From NCBI GenBank assembly GCA_034664395.1, contig JAXDHQ010000059.1, forward strand, positions 1 through 19,674: a stretch of 19,674 bases of DNA, written 5' to 3'. Both the position numbers and the translations under genes were made by a program. This document shows positions 1 through 9,712 of the stretch, in pieces. Numbering within the stretch: the stretch's first letter is position 1; every line of letters starts with the position of its first letter. The notes under the pieces were generated by a model, which saw only the letters and a list, made by a program, of their open reading frames with translations, was not told the origin of the DNA and did not search any database. The DNA comes from JAOPZW01 sp034664395 (lineage in GTDB: Bacteria; Actinomycetota; Thermoleophilia; Solirubrobacterales; Solirubrobacteraceae).

Positions 1-89
1 GCGTGGCGGCCGCGGCCGCGTGCGACGACCGGCCGCTGGACCCCGAGCCCGAGGCGCTGGCGCGGCTGCGGGTCGGGCTGGGGGTCTGA
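1..89 (+). CDS. C-terminal end of an unidentified protein (partial)
   Basis: An open frame enters from the left edge (first full codon at base 3) and ends in TGA at 87-89. It encodes about 28 residues rich in Ala, Asp, Glu and Arg, ending in ARLRVGLGV. The composition and the alternating charged/hydrophobic helix-like tail look like a genuine protein end, and no other frame here reads as plausibly. Too little is visible to assign a family. No terminator-like hairpin is evident directly after it. Most of the gene lies outside the window, so this is a tentative call. Confidence 0.4.
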   Translation, partial: VAAAAACDDRPLDPEPEALARLRVGLGV

Positions 90-314
90 CGGCAGCGGCA
101 GGTCGCCGGCGCTCTGCGGTCGGCCGCCGGCCACCACCGCATCGAATCGGCGCAGGCTCGCTACCCTCGATGCCCTGGCCGTGCGGCGCCGCGAAGCGCA
201 CACGGACACACGCCCACACCGACGCTTGCCAACGGACAGAACCGGGAAGTCGGCGTTCAGCCCCACCCCCTCGCTGCCGATAACCGGGCCAAGGCGATCC
301 AGGAGATCCAGATC
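90..314. other. Intergenic stretch with no recognised element
   Basis: Between the partial first gene and the 90-aa orphan I see no coding signal, strong hairpin or clear promoter box. The one notable point is a locally lower G+C segment with repeated cac/aca steps at about 198-222. Confidence 0.4.
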
Positions 315-587
315 ATGACTTCGCACCGTTCCAAGGCCTACGGCATCGCCCTGCACAGCCTGCGCGAGCTGAGGCCCTCGAAGTTCACCGACGCTCAGAT
401 GGAGCTCTTCGAGCAGGCGGCCGACGCGCTGCTGTTCACCGAGACCGTCGACGGCGACACCGCGACGCTCATCGCCCGCGCCCGGGCCGAGCTCGACGCG
501 ATCGCCGCCGCCAACCGGCTCATGCCCGAGACGGTCGAGCGCCTCAAGGCCGAGCTCGACGCCATCGGGCCGCTCGTCGTCGTCTGA
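315..587 (+). CDS. Small helical hypothetical protein, 90 aa
   Basis: The ATG at 315 is preceded by an AGGAG-type ribosome-binding site near 300-304. The 90-residue product has no signal peptide or membrane segment. After a basic N-terminus (MTSHRSKAYG) it is predicted almost entirely helical: a segment around residues 10-40, then two amphipathic Ala/Glu/Leu-rich helices (about 46-66 and 70-83), ending in a hydrophobic LVVV tail. I do not recognise the family. The codon bias matches its neighbours and the ribosome-binding site supports a real gene. It is convergent with the hydrolase gene at 601, with 13 bases between the stop codons. It could be a lineage-specific small regulatory or structural protein, but nothing in the sequence shows a function. 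Confidence 0.7.
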   Translation: MTSHRSKAYGIALHSLRELRPSKFTDAQMELFEQAADALLFTETVDGDTATLIARARAELDAIAAANRLMPETVERLKAELDAIGPLVVV

Positions 588-603
588 GCGCGCCGCGGGC
601 TCA
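585..603. terminator. Stop-codon palindrome between convergent genes
   Basis: TGAGC (585-589) and GCTCA (599-603) form a short inverted repeat with a 9-base loop. Each arm begins with the stop codon of one of the two convergent genes. The stem is only 5 bp and has no T tract, so it is at best a weak transcription end. The same layout occurs at 11668-11680. Confidence 0.25.
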
Positions 604-1842
604 GGCCCGGCCGCGCACGAGGTCGATCAGCCGGCCGAGGACCCGCTCGCCGTCGGCGCGCAGGCCGTTGTGCTCGTGCTCGTTCGTGATCCAGGGGCGC
701 AGGCCGCGGATCTGCGCCGCGGTCTCCTGCGAGAGCGCGCTCTCGACGTACATGTCCTCGACGTAGATCGCCGCCGCGACCGGCACGTCGTTCGCGCGCA
801 GGCGATCGGGGTCGTAGAGCCGCGGCCACTCGTGCGCGGCGAGGAGCTCCGCCGCCTCGCGCAGCGGAGCCAGGGCGCCGTACTCCTCGAACATCCACGG
901 GTAGACGTGCTCGCCGACGAAGAGCTCGGGGGCCTGCTCGTAGTCGGCGGGCAGCAGCCGCTCGGCCGCCCAGCGGGTCGTGCCGCCGTCCGCCCAGCAC
1001 GCCTCGTGCAGGATGGCGTACAGCGGGTTGCGCGCGAACGGGAGCGCCGCCTCGACGTCGTGCAGGAAGCCTGGCGAGTCGGCGGGCCGCTCGAGCAGGT
1101 AGTGCAGGCGCTCGGCGCCGTCGCTCATGCCCAGCCCGTCTCCGAGCTGGCGCAGCCGGCGTGACGTCAGGCGGTCGCCGCTCGGCAGGCGGAGGTCGTC
1201 GGCCCGCAGCCGCTCGTGGAGCTCGCGGACCCGGAGGCGGTCGGCCGGATAGCGCTCGTAGTAGCGGCGGTTGCGCTCGAGGGCGCGCGCGTACGTCGCG
1301 CGATAGACGTCGTCGATGCGATCGCCGAGCACGGGCACGCCGCCGGTGATGAACGCCTCGCGCAGCCCTTCCGGCGCCAGCGAGAGGTAGCTCGTCACGC
1401 ACAGGCCGCCGAAGCTCTGCCCGAGCACGCTCCAGCGCTCGACGCCCATCTCGCGGCGGATCCACTCGGCGTCGCGCACGATCGCGTCGGCCCGGAAGTG
1501 CGTCAGGTAGGCGGCCTGCTCGGCGGGCGTGAGCCCCTCCAGCGCGCCGACGGGCGACGAGCGCCCGGTGCCGCGCTGATCGAGCATGAGGACGCGGAAG
1601 TCGCGCAGCGCGCGGTCGAGCCAGCCGGGGTCGCTGGGATGGCGCGCCGGCCGTGGCGCCTCGTTCCCCGGCCCACCCTGCAGGAACACGAGCAGCGGCC
1701 GGTCGCGCCCGTCGGGGTCGGCGACCTCCCGCGCGAACACCGTGATGCGCTCGCCCTCGGGTCGCGCATGATGCAGCGGCACCGAGAACTCGTGCTCGGT
1801 CAGGAGCAGGCCCGGGGTGGCGAACGCGTCGGGCGGGAGCAC
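601..1842 (-). CDS. Alpha/beta-fold hydrolase, proline iminopeptidase-like (peptidase family S33)
   Basis: This 413-residue protein, of usual length for actinobacterial prolyl aminopeptidases, probably removes N-terminal proline (or a similar residue) from peptides in the cytoplasm; no signal peptide is present. Family marks in order are FLQGGPG at about residues 53-59 (oxyanion-hole GGPG), LDQRGTGRS at about 87-95, the nucleophile elbow GQSFGG with Ser143, a helical cap at about 160-330, Asp363 in VEDMY, and His391 in EHEHNGLR. The Ser-Asp-His triad therefore looks complete. The GTG start at 1842 has no Shine-Dalgarno sequence, but a TAATCT box lies exactly 6 bases upstream, which suggests a leaderless message. 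It stands alone between a hairpin and a convergent small gene. True substrate preference within S33 cannot be read from sequence, and a general aminopeptidase or esterase role is possible. Confidence 0.88.
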   Translation of the reverse strand: MLPPDAFATPGLLLTEHEFSVPLHHARPEGERITVFAREVADPDGRDRPLLVFLQGGPGNEAPRPARHPSDPGWLDRALRDFRVLMLDQRGTGRSSPVGALEGLTPAEQAAYLTHFRADAIVRDAEWIRREMGVERWSVLGQSFGGLCVTSYLSLAPEGLREAFITGGVPVLGDRIDDVYRATYARALERNRRYYERYPADRLRVRELHERLRADDLRLPSGDRLTSRRLRQLGDGLGMSDGAERLHYLLERPADSPGFLHDVEAALPFARNPLYAILHEACWADGGTTRWAAERLLPADYEQAPELFVGEHVYPWMFEEYGALAPLREAAELLAAHEWPRLYDPDRLRANDVPVAAAIYVEDMYVESALSQETAAQIRGLRPWITNEHEHNGLRADGERVLGRLIDLVRGRA

Positions 1843-1848
1843 GCACGC

Positions 1849-1854
1849 AGATTA
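1849..1854 (-). promoter_or_regulatory. Putative -10 box for leaderless transcription of the S33 hydrolase
   Basis: Read on the minus strand, TAATCT matches the actinobacterial -10 pattern TANNNT. It ends 6 bases before the GTG start at 1842, the spacing expected when transcription begins at the start codon. There is no ribosome-binding site here. No clear -35 box is visible, which is common for such promoters. Inferred from pattern only. Confidence 0.4.
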
Positions 1855-1862
1855 CGCGTGTC

Positions 1863-1897
1863 GTGACGAGCGCCCCCCGCGCAGGGGCGCTCGTCAC
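1863..1897 (-). terminator. Perfect 14-bp hairpin after the large secreted-protein gene
   Basis: GTGACGAGCGCCCC (1863-1876) pairs perfectly with GGGGCGCTCGTCAC (1884-1897) around a 7-base loop. It lies 25 bases past the stop codon of the minus-strand gene 1922-3856 and just upstream of the next minus-strand gene. There is no T tract on either side, as is frequent for terminators of very G+C-rich actinobacteria. It most likely ends transcription of the secreted-protein gene and insulates the hydrolase gene. An operator palindrome is the alternative. Confidence 0.6.
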
Positions 1898-1921
1898 TCG
1901 CGTCGGCACGACCCAGGGGGG

Positions 1922-3856
1922 CTAGGGCGTGACGGTGAAGCCGACCTGGCGGGTGACCCCGAGGTCGGACAGGCTGCGTCCGGGCGTGACCTTCAGCACG
2001 TAGCGCCCGGGCTTGAGCCGGCGCAGCAGCGCGCGGTCGCGCAGGCGCAGGCGATAGGAGGCCGCGGCGGAGGCCGGCACGCGGTAGCCGATGGTCAGGG
2101 CCGTCCCCGCCGGCCGGCCGCCGCGCACGCGGTAGACCGCGTAGCGCAGGAGCTCGGTCTCGGCGTCGAGCCCGACCGTGGCGCGCAGGCCCTGGCTGCG
2201 CAGACGGCCGACGCGCACGCGCTTGGAGACCGTCAGGTGGCGCAGCGCCACCGGCTTGGCCTGGATGCCGGCGACGGCGGACTGCGGGAGGAACTGCTGG
2301 ATGATCACGGTGGTGGCCCCGCCGAGCACCGAGGCGTCGTCGGCGCCCTTGCCGCGCGTCGGGGCGGGCGGCGTCGTGATCGTGTACTGGAACGTGCGGA
2401 CCTGGCTCGCGTTGCCGGCGCGGTCGATGGCGATCGCCTTGATCGTCTGCGACCGGCTGACGGTGAGCTGCGCCGGCGCCACGGCGCTGGTCGGGGTCGG
2501 GTCGGTGCCGTTGGTCGTGTAGCGGACGACCGCGGAGGGGTCGTTGGTCGTCAGCCCGACGGCCTGGCTGCCCTCGTAGGTCCCCGAGCCGGGGCTCGCC
2601 GCGGGCGCGCTCGGCGCTTCGAGGTCGTAGAGGACGGTCTTCGTGGCGCCGACCGGCGTGCCCGCGATGCGCAGGCGCGCGGTGAGCGCGCCCTCGCGCA
2701 GGCCGTCGAGGTCGGCCTTGGCGAACGACGCGCTCCAGCCCTTCTCGCCGGCGTCGGTCCCGAGCGTGGCGGGGGCGACCGCGGACGTGTTGTCGGCGTC
2801 CTCGAGCACGACGTCGGCGTCGGTCACGGCGCTCGCCGCCCAGCCGCCCACGGTGAGGACGGGGTCGGTCGCGTCGACGCCGGCCGTGGCGAGGTTCAGC
2901 GCGCGGACGCTGGTGGACCCGGCCGAGCTGGGGTACGCCGGGGCCGCCTCGCAGCCGAGCGCGGGGCCCGCCGCCGGGGCGATGCCGTCGAACATCATCG
3001 TCACGGGCGGCAGGACCGCTCCGTGGCCGTAGCCGACCGCGTGGGCGTCGCCGTTGGTCAGCGCGTCGAGGATGTAGGCGTTGCTGCGACCCGAGCGGTT
3101 GCGCTCGACGTTGAACTGCGGCGCCGCGAAGTAGCGGGCGCGGAAGGTCCCCGGGCCGTTGGGCGCGTCGACCAGGCTCGGAAGCACGCGGAGCTGGTTG
3201 TCGGCCGGCAGGCCGATGAACGAGGCCGAGTCGATGCGCTCGAGCGGGATCGGCGCCCCCGGGGTGCCGTCGGCGTTGCCGAAGCGCGCGGCCCCCTCGA
3301 CCCAGACCTCCTGGCGCGAGCCGGGCGGCATGACCGTGGCGGTCGGGTCGTTGGGGTCGGGGACCGGAACGGCCTCCTGGCCGGTGGCCGGGTCGACGGT
3401 GAGCTGGCGCCGGGAGGCGATGGCGATGTCGTCGACGATCGCCTCGTCGACGCCGGCGGCGCCGCCCGGGTTGGAGACGACGATGCGGTCGCCGGGGAGG
3501 ATGTCGGGCGTCGCGCCCTCCCAGCACTCGCCGGGCAGCGGCGGGGTCACGGTCGGGGCGTGGTTGATCTCCAAGCCGCCCCCCTCGGCGGTGCTGATGG
3601 CCGCCCCGCGCACGCTGGCGATGCGGTGCGGGCCGCGGAAGACCTCGACCAGCGTCTGGCCGCCGAAGGCGTGGCCGAAGACGCCGACCATGTCGATGTT
3701 GTGGAAGACGGTGACGTTGTGGCCTGACCGAACGCCCTGTGGGCCGACGTCCGCCGCGGCGGGCGTCGCGGCCAGCGCGCCCGCGAGGGCAGCGCCGAGC
3801 AGCGCGCGCCGGGCGACGGCCGTGCCGAGAAACGTGCTGGACATCTTGGGCTGCAC
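1922..3856 (-). CDS. Large secreted protein with a chitobiase-C-terminal-like domain
   Basis: This protein is about 644 aa. A signal peptide follows an Arg-Arg pair (ARRALLGAALAGALAA, cleavage probably after ATPAAA); the twin arginine hints at Tat export but the motif is not canonical. Residues about 35-320 form an unrecognised extracellular domain containing HNIDMVGVFGHAFGGQ, a DRIVVSNPGG segment and few cysteines. Then come a Thr/Ala-rich beta-sandwich-like region (about 330-440) and a chitobiase/hexosaminidase C-terminal-like domain (about 445-520) with the marks SGTYEGSQ, VRYTTNGTDPT and IKAIAIDRAGN. A C-terminal domain (about 545-644) is rich in Arg and beta strands. Start: GTG at 3856 has GGGAG nine bases upstream; ATG at 3844 lacks a ribosome-binding site but would give the same signal peptide. 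It is divergent from the dodecin gene. Probably an exported surface or cell-wall/carbohydrate-associated protein; no catalytic motif is evident. Confidence 0.8.
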   Translation of the reverse strand: MQPKMSSTFLGTAVARRALLGAALAGALAATPAAADVGPQGVRSGHNVTVFHNIDMVGVFGHAFGGQTLVEVFRGPHRIASVRGAAISTAEGGGLEINHAPTVTPPLPGECWEGATPDILPGDRIVVSNPGGAAGVDEAIVDDIAIASRRQLTVDPATGQEAVPVPDPNDPTATVMPPGSRQEVWVEGAARFGNADGTPGAPIPLERIDSASFIGLPADNQLRVLPSLVDAPNGPGTFRARYFAAPQFNVERNRSGRSNAYILDALTNGDAHAVGYGHGAVLPPVTMMFDGIAPAAGPALGCEAAPAYPSSAGSTSVRALNLATAGVDATDPVLTVGGWAASAVTDADVVLEDADNTSAVAPATLGTDAGEKGWSASFAKADLDGLREGALTARLRIAGTPVGATKTVLYDLEAPSAPAASPGSGTYEGSQAVGLTTNDPSAVVRYTTNGTDPTPTSAVAPAQLTVSRSQTIKAIAIDRAGNASQVRTFQYTITTPPAPTRGKGADDASVLGGATTVIIQQFLPQSAVAGIQAKPVALRHLTVSKRVRVGRLRSQGLRATVGLDAETELLRYAVYRVRGGRPAGTALTIGYRVPASAAASYRLRLRDRALLRRLKPGRYVLKVTPGRSLSDLGVTRQVGFTVTP

Positions 3857-4085
3857 CGGGTGTTGCTCCCAACCTCTTGGCTTGCTGGACCTACTCCATG
3901 TCGGAGTGCATGGCCAGCGTGTCGTCCAATCGGAGGACGCCCCAGGGCAGATCCCGCACCTCGGCGTTGCGGGAAGCCGCACATCGGTCGGCGGCGCGAC
4001 GTCAGACGACGACTCCTACCGCCCGGTGCGCGATCTGAGAGGGTCGGACACACCAGCGTCCCAACCACTCCGGAGGTCCATTGCA
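3857..4085. other. Divergent intergenic region between secreted protein and dodecin genes
   Basis: Both flanking genes are read outward, so promoters for each should lie here. I can see the two ribosome-binding sites (3866-3870 minus, 4072-4076 plus) and two small inverted repeats: ACTCC/GGAGT at 3893-3907 and CCCGCA/TGCGGG at 3953-3973. No convincing -35/-10 pair is visible. On the minus strand a 37-codon open stretch between two stops crosses the region but has no start. Confidence 0.35.
3866..3870 (-). promoter_or_regulatory. Ribosome-binding site that favours the GTG start at 3856
   Basis: On the minus strand GGGAG stands 9 bases before GTG 3856 but 21 bases before ATG 3844. This favours the upstream GTG as the translation start of the large secreted protein. 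Confidence 0.45.
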
Positions 4086-4301
4086 ATGGCCGAGAGCGTG
4101 TACCGCGTCACCGAGGTCATCGGCGTCAGCAGCGAGTCGTGGGAGGCGGCCGCCCGCGCCGCGGTGGAGACGGCGGGCAAGACGGTGCGGGACCTGCGCG
4201 TCGCCGAGGTCGTGCGGCAGGACCTCACCATCGAGGACGGCGGCATCGTGAACTTCCGCGTGCGCCTCGGCATCTCGTTCAAGTACCAGTCGGGCGACTG
4301 A
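4086..4301 (+). CDS. Dodecin family protein, calcium-dodecin-like
   Basis: This 71-residue protein carries the dodecin pattern: YRVTEVIGVSSESWEAA at the N-terminus, an Ala-rich helix (about 18-33), RVAEVVRQD at 38-46, and a C-terminal strand ending in GISFKYQ. Dodecins assemble into hollow dodecamers. In flavin-storing dodecins a tryptophan precedes AEV and stacks on the flavin, and a later Gln (Q55 in the Halobacterium protein) contacts it. By my alignment these positions are Val39 and Arg58 here, and from memory the sequence is closer to the mycobacterial calcium dodecin type (Rv0379), which has RVARV at the same site. It may therefore bind metal rather than flavin. The ATG at 4086 has a strong GGAGG at 4072-4076, spacing 9. 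It is a single gene followed by a perfect terminator hairpin. Confidence 0.92.
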   Translation: MAESVYRVTEVIGVSSESWEAAARAAVETAGKTVRDLRVAEVVRQDLTIEDGGIVNFRVRLGISFKYQSGD

Positions 4302-4320
4302 CCGCCCGCTCCGGATGCGA

Positions 4321-4346
4321 AAAGGCCCCGCGCGTGCGGGGCCTTT
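4321..4346. terminator. Bidirectional terminator between dodecin and S53 peptidase genes
   Basis: AAAGGCCCCGC (4321-4331) pairs perfectly with GCGGGGCCTTT (4336-4346) around the tetraloop GCGT. The arms begin and end in A and T runs (AAAA from 4320), so each strand reads a stem ending in a short T tract. It sits 19 bases after the dodecin stop and 33 bases after the S53 peptidase stop on the other strand, as expected for a shared terminator of convergent genes. Confidence 0.85.
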
Positions 4347-4379
4347 CCCTGTCCTGCCCGGAAATTGCGTGGCTCGGGC

Positions 4380-5603
4380 TCAGAAGCCGCCCGTGCCGTT
4401 CGGCGTGCCCCAGCCCGTCGGCCCGTCGTACCCGGGGCCGGCGGTGCAGACGTACCCGCACGCCTGGTTGGGCGTGAAGTTCGTGCCCTGGGTCACGTCG
4501 AAGAAGCTGCGCGTGTGGCTGTACGGGAACGAGCCGTAGTTGACCTTCGCCGCGTTGCCGGCCAGCGCGTAGACGCTGGCGATGACGGGCGAGGACACGC
4601 TCGTGCCGCCGACGACGTTCCAGCCGCCGCCGAGCACGCCCGAGTCGTAGATCGCCACGCCGGTGCCGGGGTCGGCGACCGCGGAGACGTCGGCGACCGT
4701 GCGTCCCGCGCAGCCGGCGTCCTTCTGCCACGCCGGCTTGGCCTCCCAGATCGAGCAGCCGCTGCCGGCGCCCTGGGCGTCCGCGGGGAAGCCCGGCCCG
4801 AGGCTGCCCCAGACCGTCTCGTCCCACCCGCGGGCGTTGGCGGCCTTCACCAGCGAGGTCCCGCCGACCGAGGTCACGAACCCCGACGACGCCGGCCAGA
4901 TGGTCCCGTAGTCCTCGTCGCCCGAGCTCGCCGTGATCGCGACGCCGGGGTGGTCGTAGTAGTGGTCCCACGCCGTGAAGTTGCTCTCGGGCCCGACCGA
5001 CCCGTAGCTGTTGGAGACCTCGTTGGCGCCCATGTTGGCGGCCGTGTCGACGGCGGCGCCGAGGTCGCTGTGCGTGAGCGGCGTGCCGGCCGCGGCCGTC
5101 TCGTCGGCCGAGCTGGCCTCGACGAACAGGATGTGGCAGCGCGGGCAGACGGCCGAGACCATGTCGAGGTCGAGCGACTCCTCGAGCTCCCAGTCGGGGT
5201 TCGGCGGCGGGTAGTTGCCCTGCTCCCCGTCCTGGTTGACCTTCTTGAAGCACCCGTTCGCGGTCGTGCACGGGGGCAGCCCGTAGAACGAGCGGTAGAC
5301 GCCGAGGTCCGCCTCGGCGTTCGGGTCGTCGTACGCGTCGACGATCGCGACGGTCTGGCCCACGCCCTTCCGCAGCGACGCGCTCGTCAGCTTGTAGGCG
5401 CTGCGCAGGTCGGCCGGCCCGTAGCCGTCGTGCGCGGCCTGCGCGGCCGGCACCGCCGGGATGTCCGTGCGCAGCACCGCGAAGCAGCGCACCGGCCCGG
5501 AGGCGCAGACGGCCTTCACCGTCGGCGCTGCCTGTGCCGCGACGGGAACCGCCGCCGCCGCCGAGATCGTCGCGACGCACGCGACCGCCTTCCAGAACCT
5601 CAT
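4380..5603 (-). CDS. Secreted S53 (sedolisin) family serine-carboxyl peptidase without prodomain
   Basis: This protein is 407 aa. A signal peptide (MRFWKAVACVATISAAAAVP, cleavage near AQA at 24-26) is followed by about 35 residues and then directly by the catalytic domain (YGPADLRSAYKLT, 61-73). The sedolisin Glu/Asp/Ser set is visible: Glu141 and Asp145 in LEESLDLDM, the oxyanion Asp229 in SSGDEDYG, and Ser335 in VGGTSVSSPV. A calcium site is suggested by FFDVTQG and GYDGPTGWGTPNG at the C-terminus. Cysteine pairs, for example Cys112/118 and Cys153/156, fit an exported protein. The usual prodomain of roughly 150-200 residues is absent. The ATG at 5603 has a GGGAGG ribosome-binding site about 9 bases upstream. 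It is divergent from ppc and ends at a bidirectional terminator. Extracellular protein degradation is the likely role. Confidence 0.92.
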   Translation of the reverse strand: MRFWKAVACVATISAAAAVPVAAQAAPTVKAVCASGPVRCFAVLRTDIPAVPAAQAAHDGYGPADLRSAYKLTSASLRKGVGQTVAIVDAYDDPNAEADLGVYRSFYGLPPCTTANGCFKKVNQDGEQGNYPPPNPDWELEESLDLDMVSAVCPRCHILFVEASSADETAAAGTPLTHSDLGAAVDTAANMGANEVSNSYGSVGPESNFTAWDHYYDHPGVAITASSGDEDYGTIWPASSGFVTSVGGTSLVKAANARGWDETVWGSLGPGFPADAQGAGSGCSIWEAKPAWQKDAGCAGRTVADVSAVADPGTGVAIYDSGVLGGGWNVVGGTSVSSPVIASVYALAGNAAKVNYGSFPYSHTRSFFDVTQGTNFTPNQACGYVCTAGPGYDGPTGWGTPNGTGGF

Positions 5604-5730
5604 CTCCCACACCCTCCCGAAGTACGACGGCTGCGAAACGACCGGCCGCGTGAATACCCCAATGGTCCGACCGCGAAACTCGTCGCGGCCGCATGCCGGC
5701 GGCCGGGCTGCGTCACCATGCGGGGCAACG
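5604..5730. other. Divergent intergenic region between S53 peptidase and ppc
   Basis: This 127-base gap must hold the promoters of both outward-reading genes. The ribosome-binding site of the peptidase (GGGAGG on the minus strand, about 5613-5618) is clear. The segment around 5651-5666 (GTGAATACCCCAATGG) is less G+C-rich than its surroundings and may hold promoter contacts, but I cannot assign boxes with confidence. Confidence 0.3.
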
Positions 5731-8487
<2,757 letters not shown>

Positions 8488-9697
8488 GGGCGAGCAGCAG
8501 GGTCGCCACGAGCGTCGCGCCACCGGCGAGGCGGAGGGTGGTGGGCGCGCCGAGGCGATCGGCGAGCCATCCGAGCAGGAGGGCGCCGGCGAGCAGAGCG
8601 GCGCGGTAGGCCATCCCGTTCAGCGCGAGGACCCGACCGCGCGCGCCCGGCGGGACGGTCATCTGCACGAAGCCGTTGGTCAGCGAGAGGGCGGCGCCGC
8701 AGGCGACGCCGGCGAGCAGCAGCGCGCCCGCGGCGTCCGCCGGCGACCCGGCGGCCCCGACCAGCGCCGTGAGGGCCGCGAACGCCGTGGCGGCGGCGAC
8801 CTGGAGGCCGCGCCGGGGCCACGTCGCGCTCCCGGCGAGCACGGCGCCGAGGACCGATCCCGCCGCCAGCGTCGCCATCAGCAGCGCGAAGAGGGCAGCG
8901 CCGCCGTGAAACGTCGATCGGACCAGGAGCGGGAGGACGACCTGGAGGTTCGCCCCCACCGCGGAGACCGTGGCCATGAGCAGCATCGCCCGGCGCAACG
9001 CCGGGGTCGTGCGCCCGGGCGGGCGCCCCGGCCTCTCTCCGAGTGGTCGGCAGGCGGAACGACGGGGTCCATGCGCCGCAGCCCCGTGATGACCGCGAAG
9101 TAGGAGAGTCCGTTGACCAGGAAAGCGGCGCCGACGCCCAGCGCTCCCACGAGCGCGGCGGCGATGGCCGGTCCGACGGCGCGCGCGGCGTTGAGCGCAC
9201 CGGTGTTGAGCGCCACGGCATTGGCGACCAGGTCCGCTCCGACGAGGTCGCCGACGAGCGCCGAGCGCGCCGGCATGTCGAACGCGGTCACGCATCCGAG
9301 CAGGCCGGCGAGGAGGTAGACCGTCCACAGGCGGATTGCGTGGACGAACGCGAGCAGGGCCAGGGCGAGGGCGAGCAGGGCCAGCACGGCCTGGGTCGTG
9401 ACGAGCAGCCGGCGCCGGTCGACGCGGTCGGCCACCGCCCCGCCAAGGGGCCCGAGCGCCAGCACCGGCCCGAGCTGCAGCACGCTCGCCAACGCGACCG
9501 ACAGCGCCCGGCCGGTGAGCTGCACCACCAGCCAGTCCTGGGCGACCTGCTGCATCGCCGTTCCGCTGACCGAGATGAGCTGGCCGGTCAGGAACAGGCG
9601 GTAGTTGCGGACCTGCAGCGAGCGGAGGGCGCGTGCCGGCACCCATTCAGCGTCATGCTGCGCGCCCTTTCACGCAACTGATGATCTTGGGATGTCG

Positions 9698-9712
9698 ATA
9701 AGCTTAGCTTAT
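9698..9712. promoter_or_regulatory. LysR-type operator (T-N11-A palindrome) over the regulator's own start
   Basis: ATAAGC (9698-9703) and GCTTAT (9707-9712) are perfect inverted arms around TTA. T9699 and A9711 give the T-N11-A spacing of LysR-type binding boxes. The site lies in the 68-base gap between the divergent transporter and LysR genes and includes the first two bases of the LysR ATG. It is an unusually A/T-rich island in this sequence. It also contains TAAGCT (9699-9704), 6 bases before the ATG, usable as a -10 box for a leaderless message. Binding would therefore occlude the regulator's own promoter (autorepression) and could control the transporter. Inferred from pattern. Confidence 0.6.

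Noticed and set aside
1817..3727. A 636-codon plus-strand open frame opposite the secreted protein
   Set aside because: Antisense shadow; the minus-strand frame has a signal peptide, a recognisable beta domain and a ribosome-binding site.
3888..3990. A 37-codon minus-strand open stretch ending in DDTLAMHSDME, possibly a gene remnant
   Set aside because: It has no start and no family I recognise, and a chance open stretch is expected at this G+C; kept only as a curiosity.
9005..9045. Programmed -1 ribosomal frameshift in the MFS gene
   Set aside because: No canonical X-XXY-YYZ slippery heptamer is visible; a lost base in a G/C run is simpler.
9635..9656. ATG at 9656 (minus strand), with an AAAGGG site upstream, as the exporter start
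   Set aside because: It is in the wrong frame for the MFS N-terminus and reaches a stop after 22 codons; GTG 9642 is directly in frame. A second small indel here cannot be excluded.
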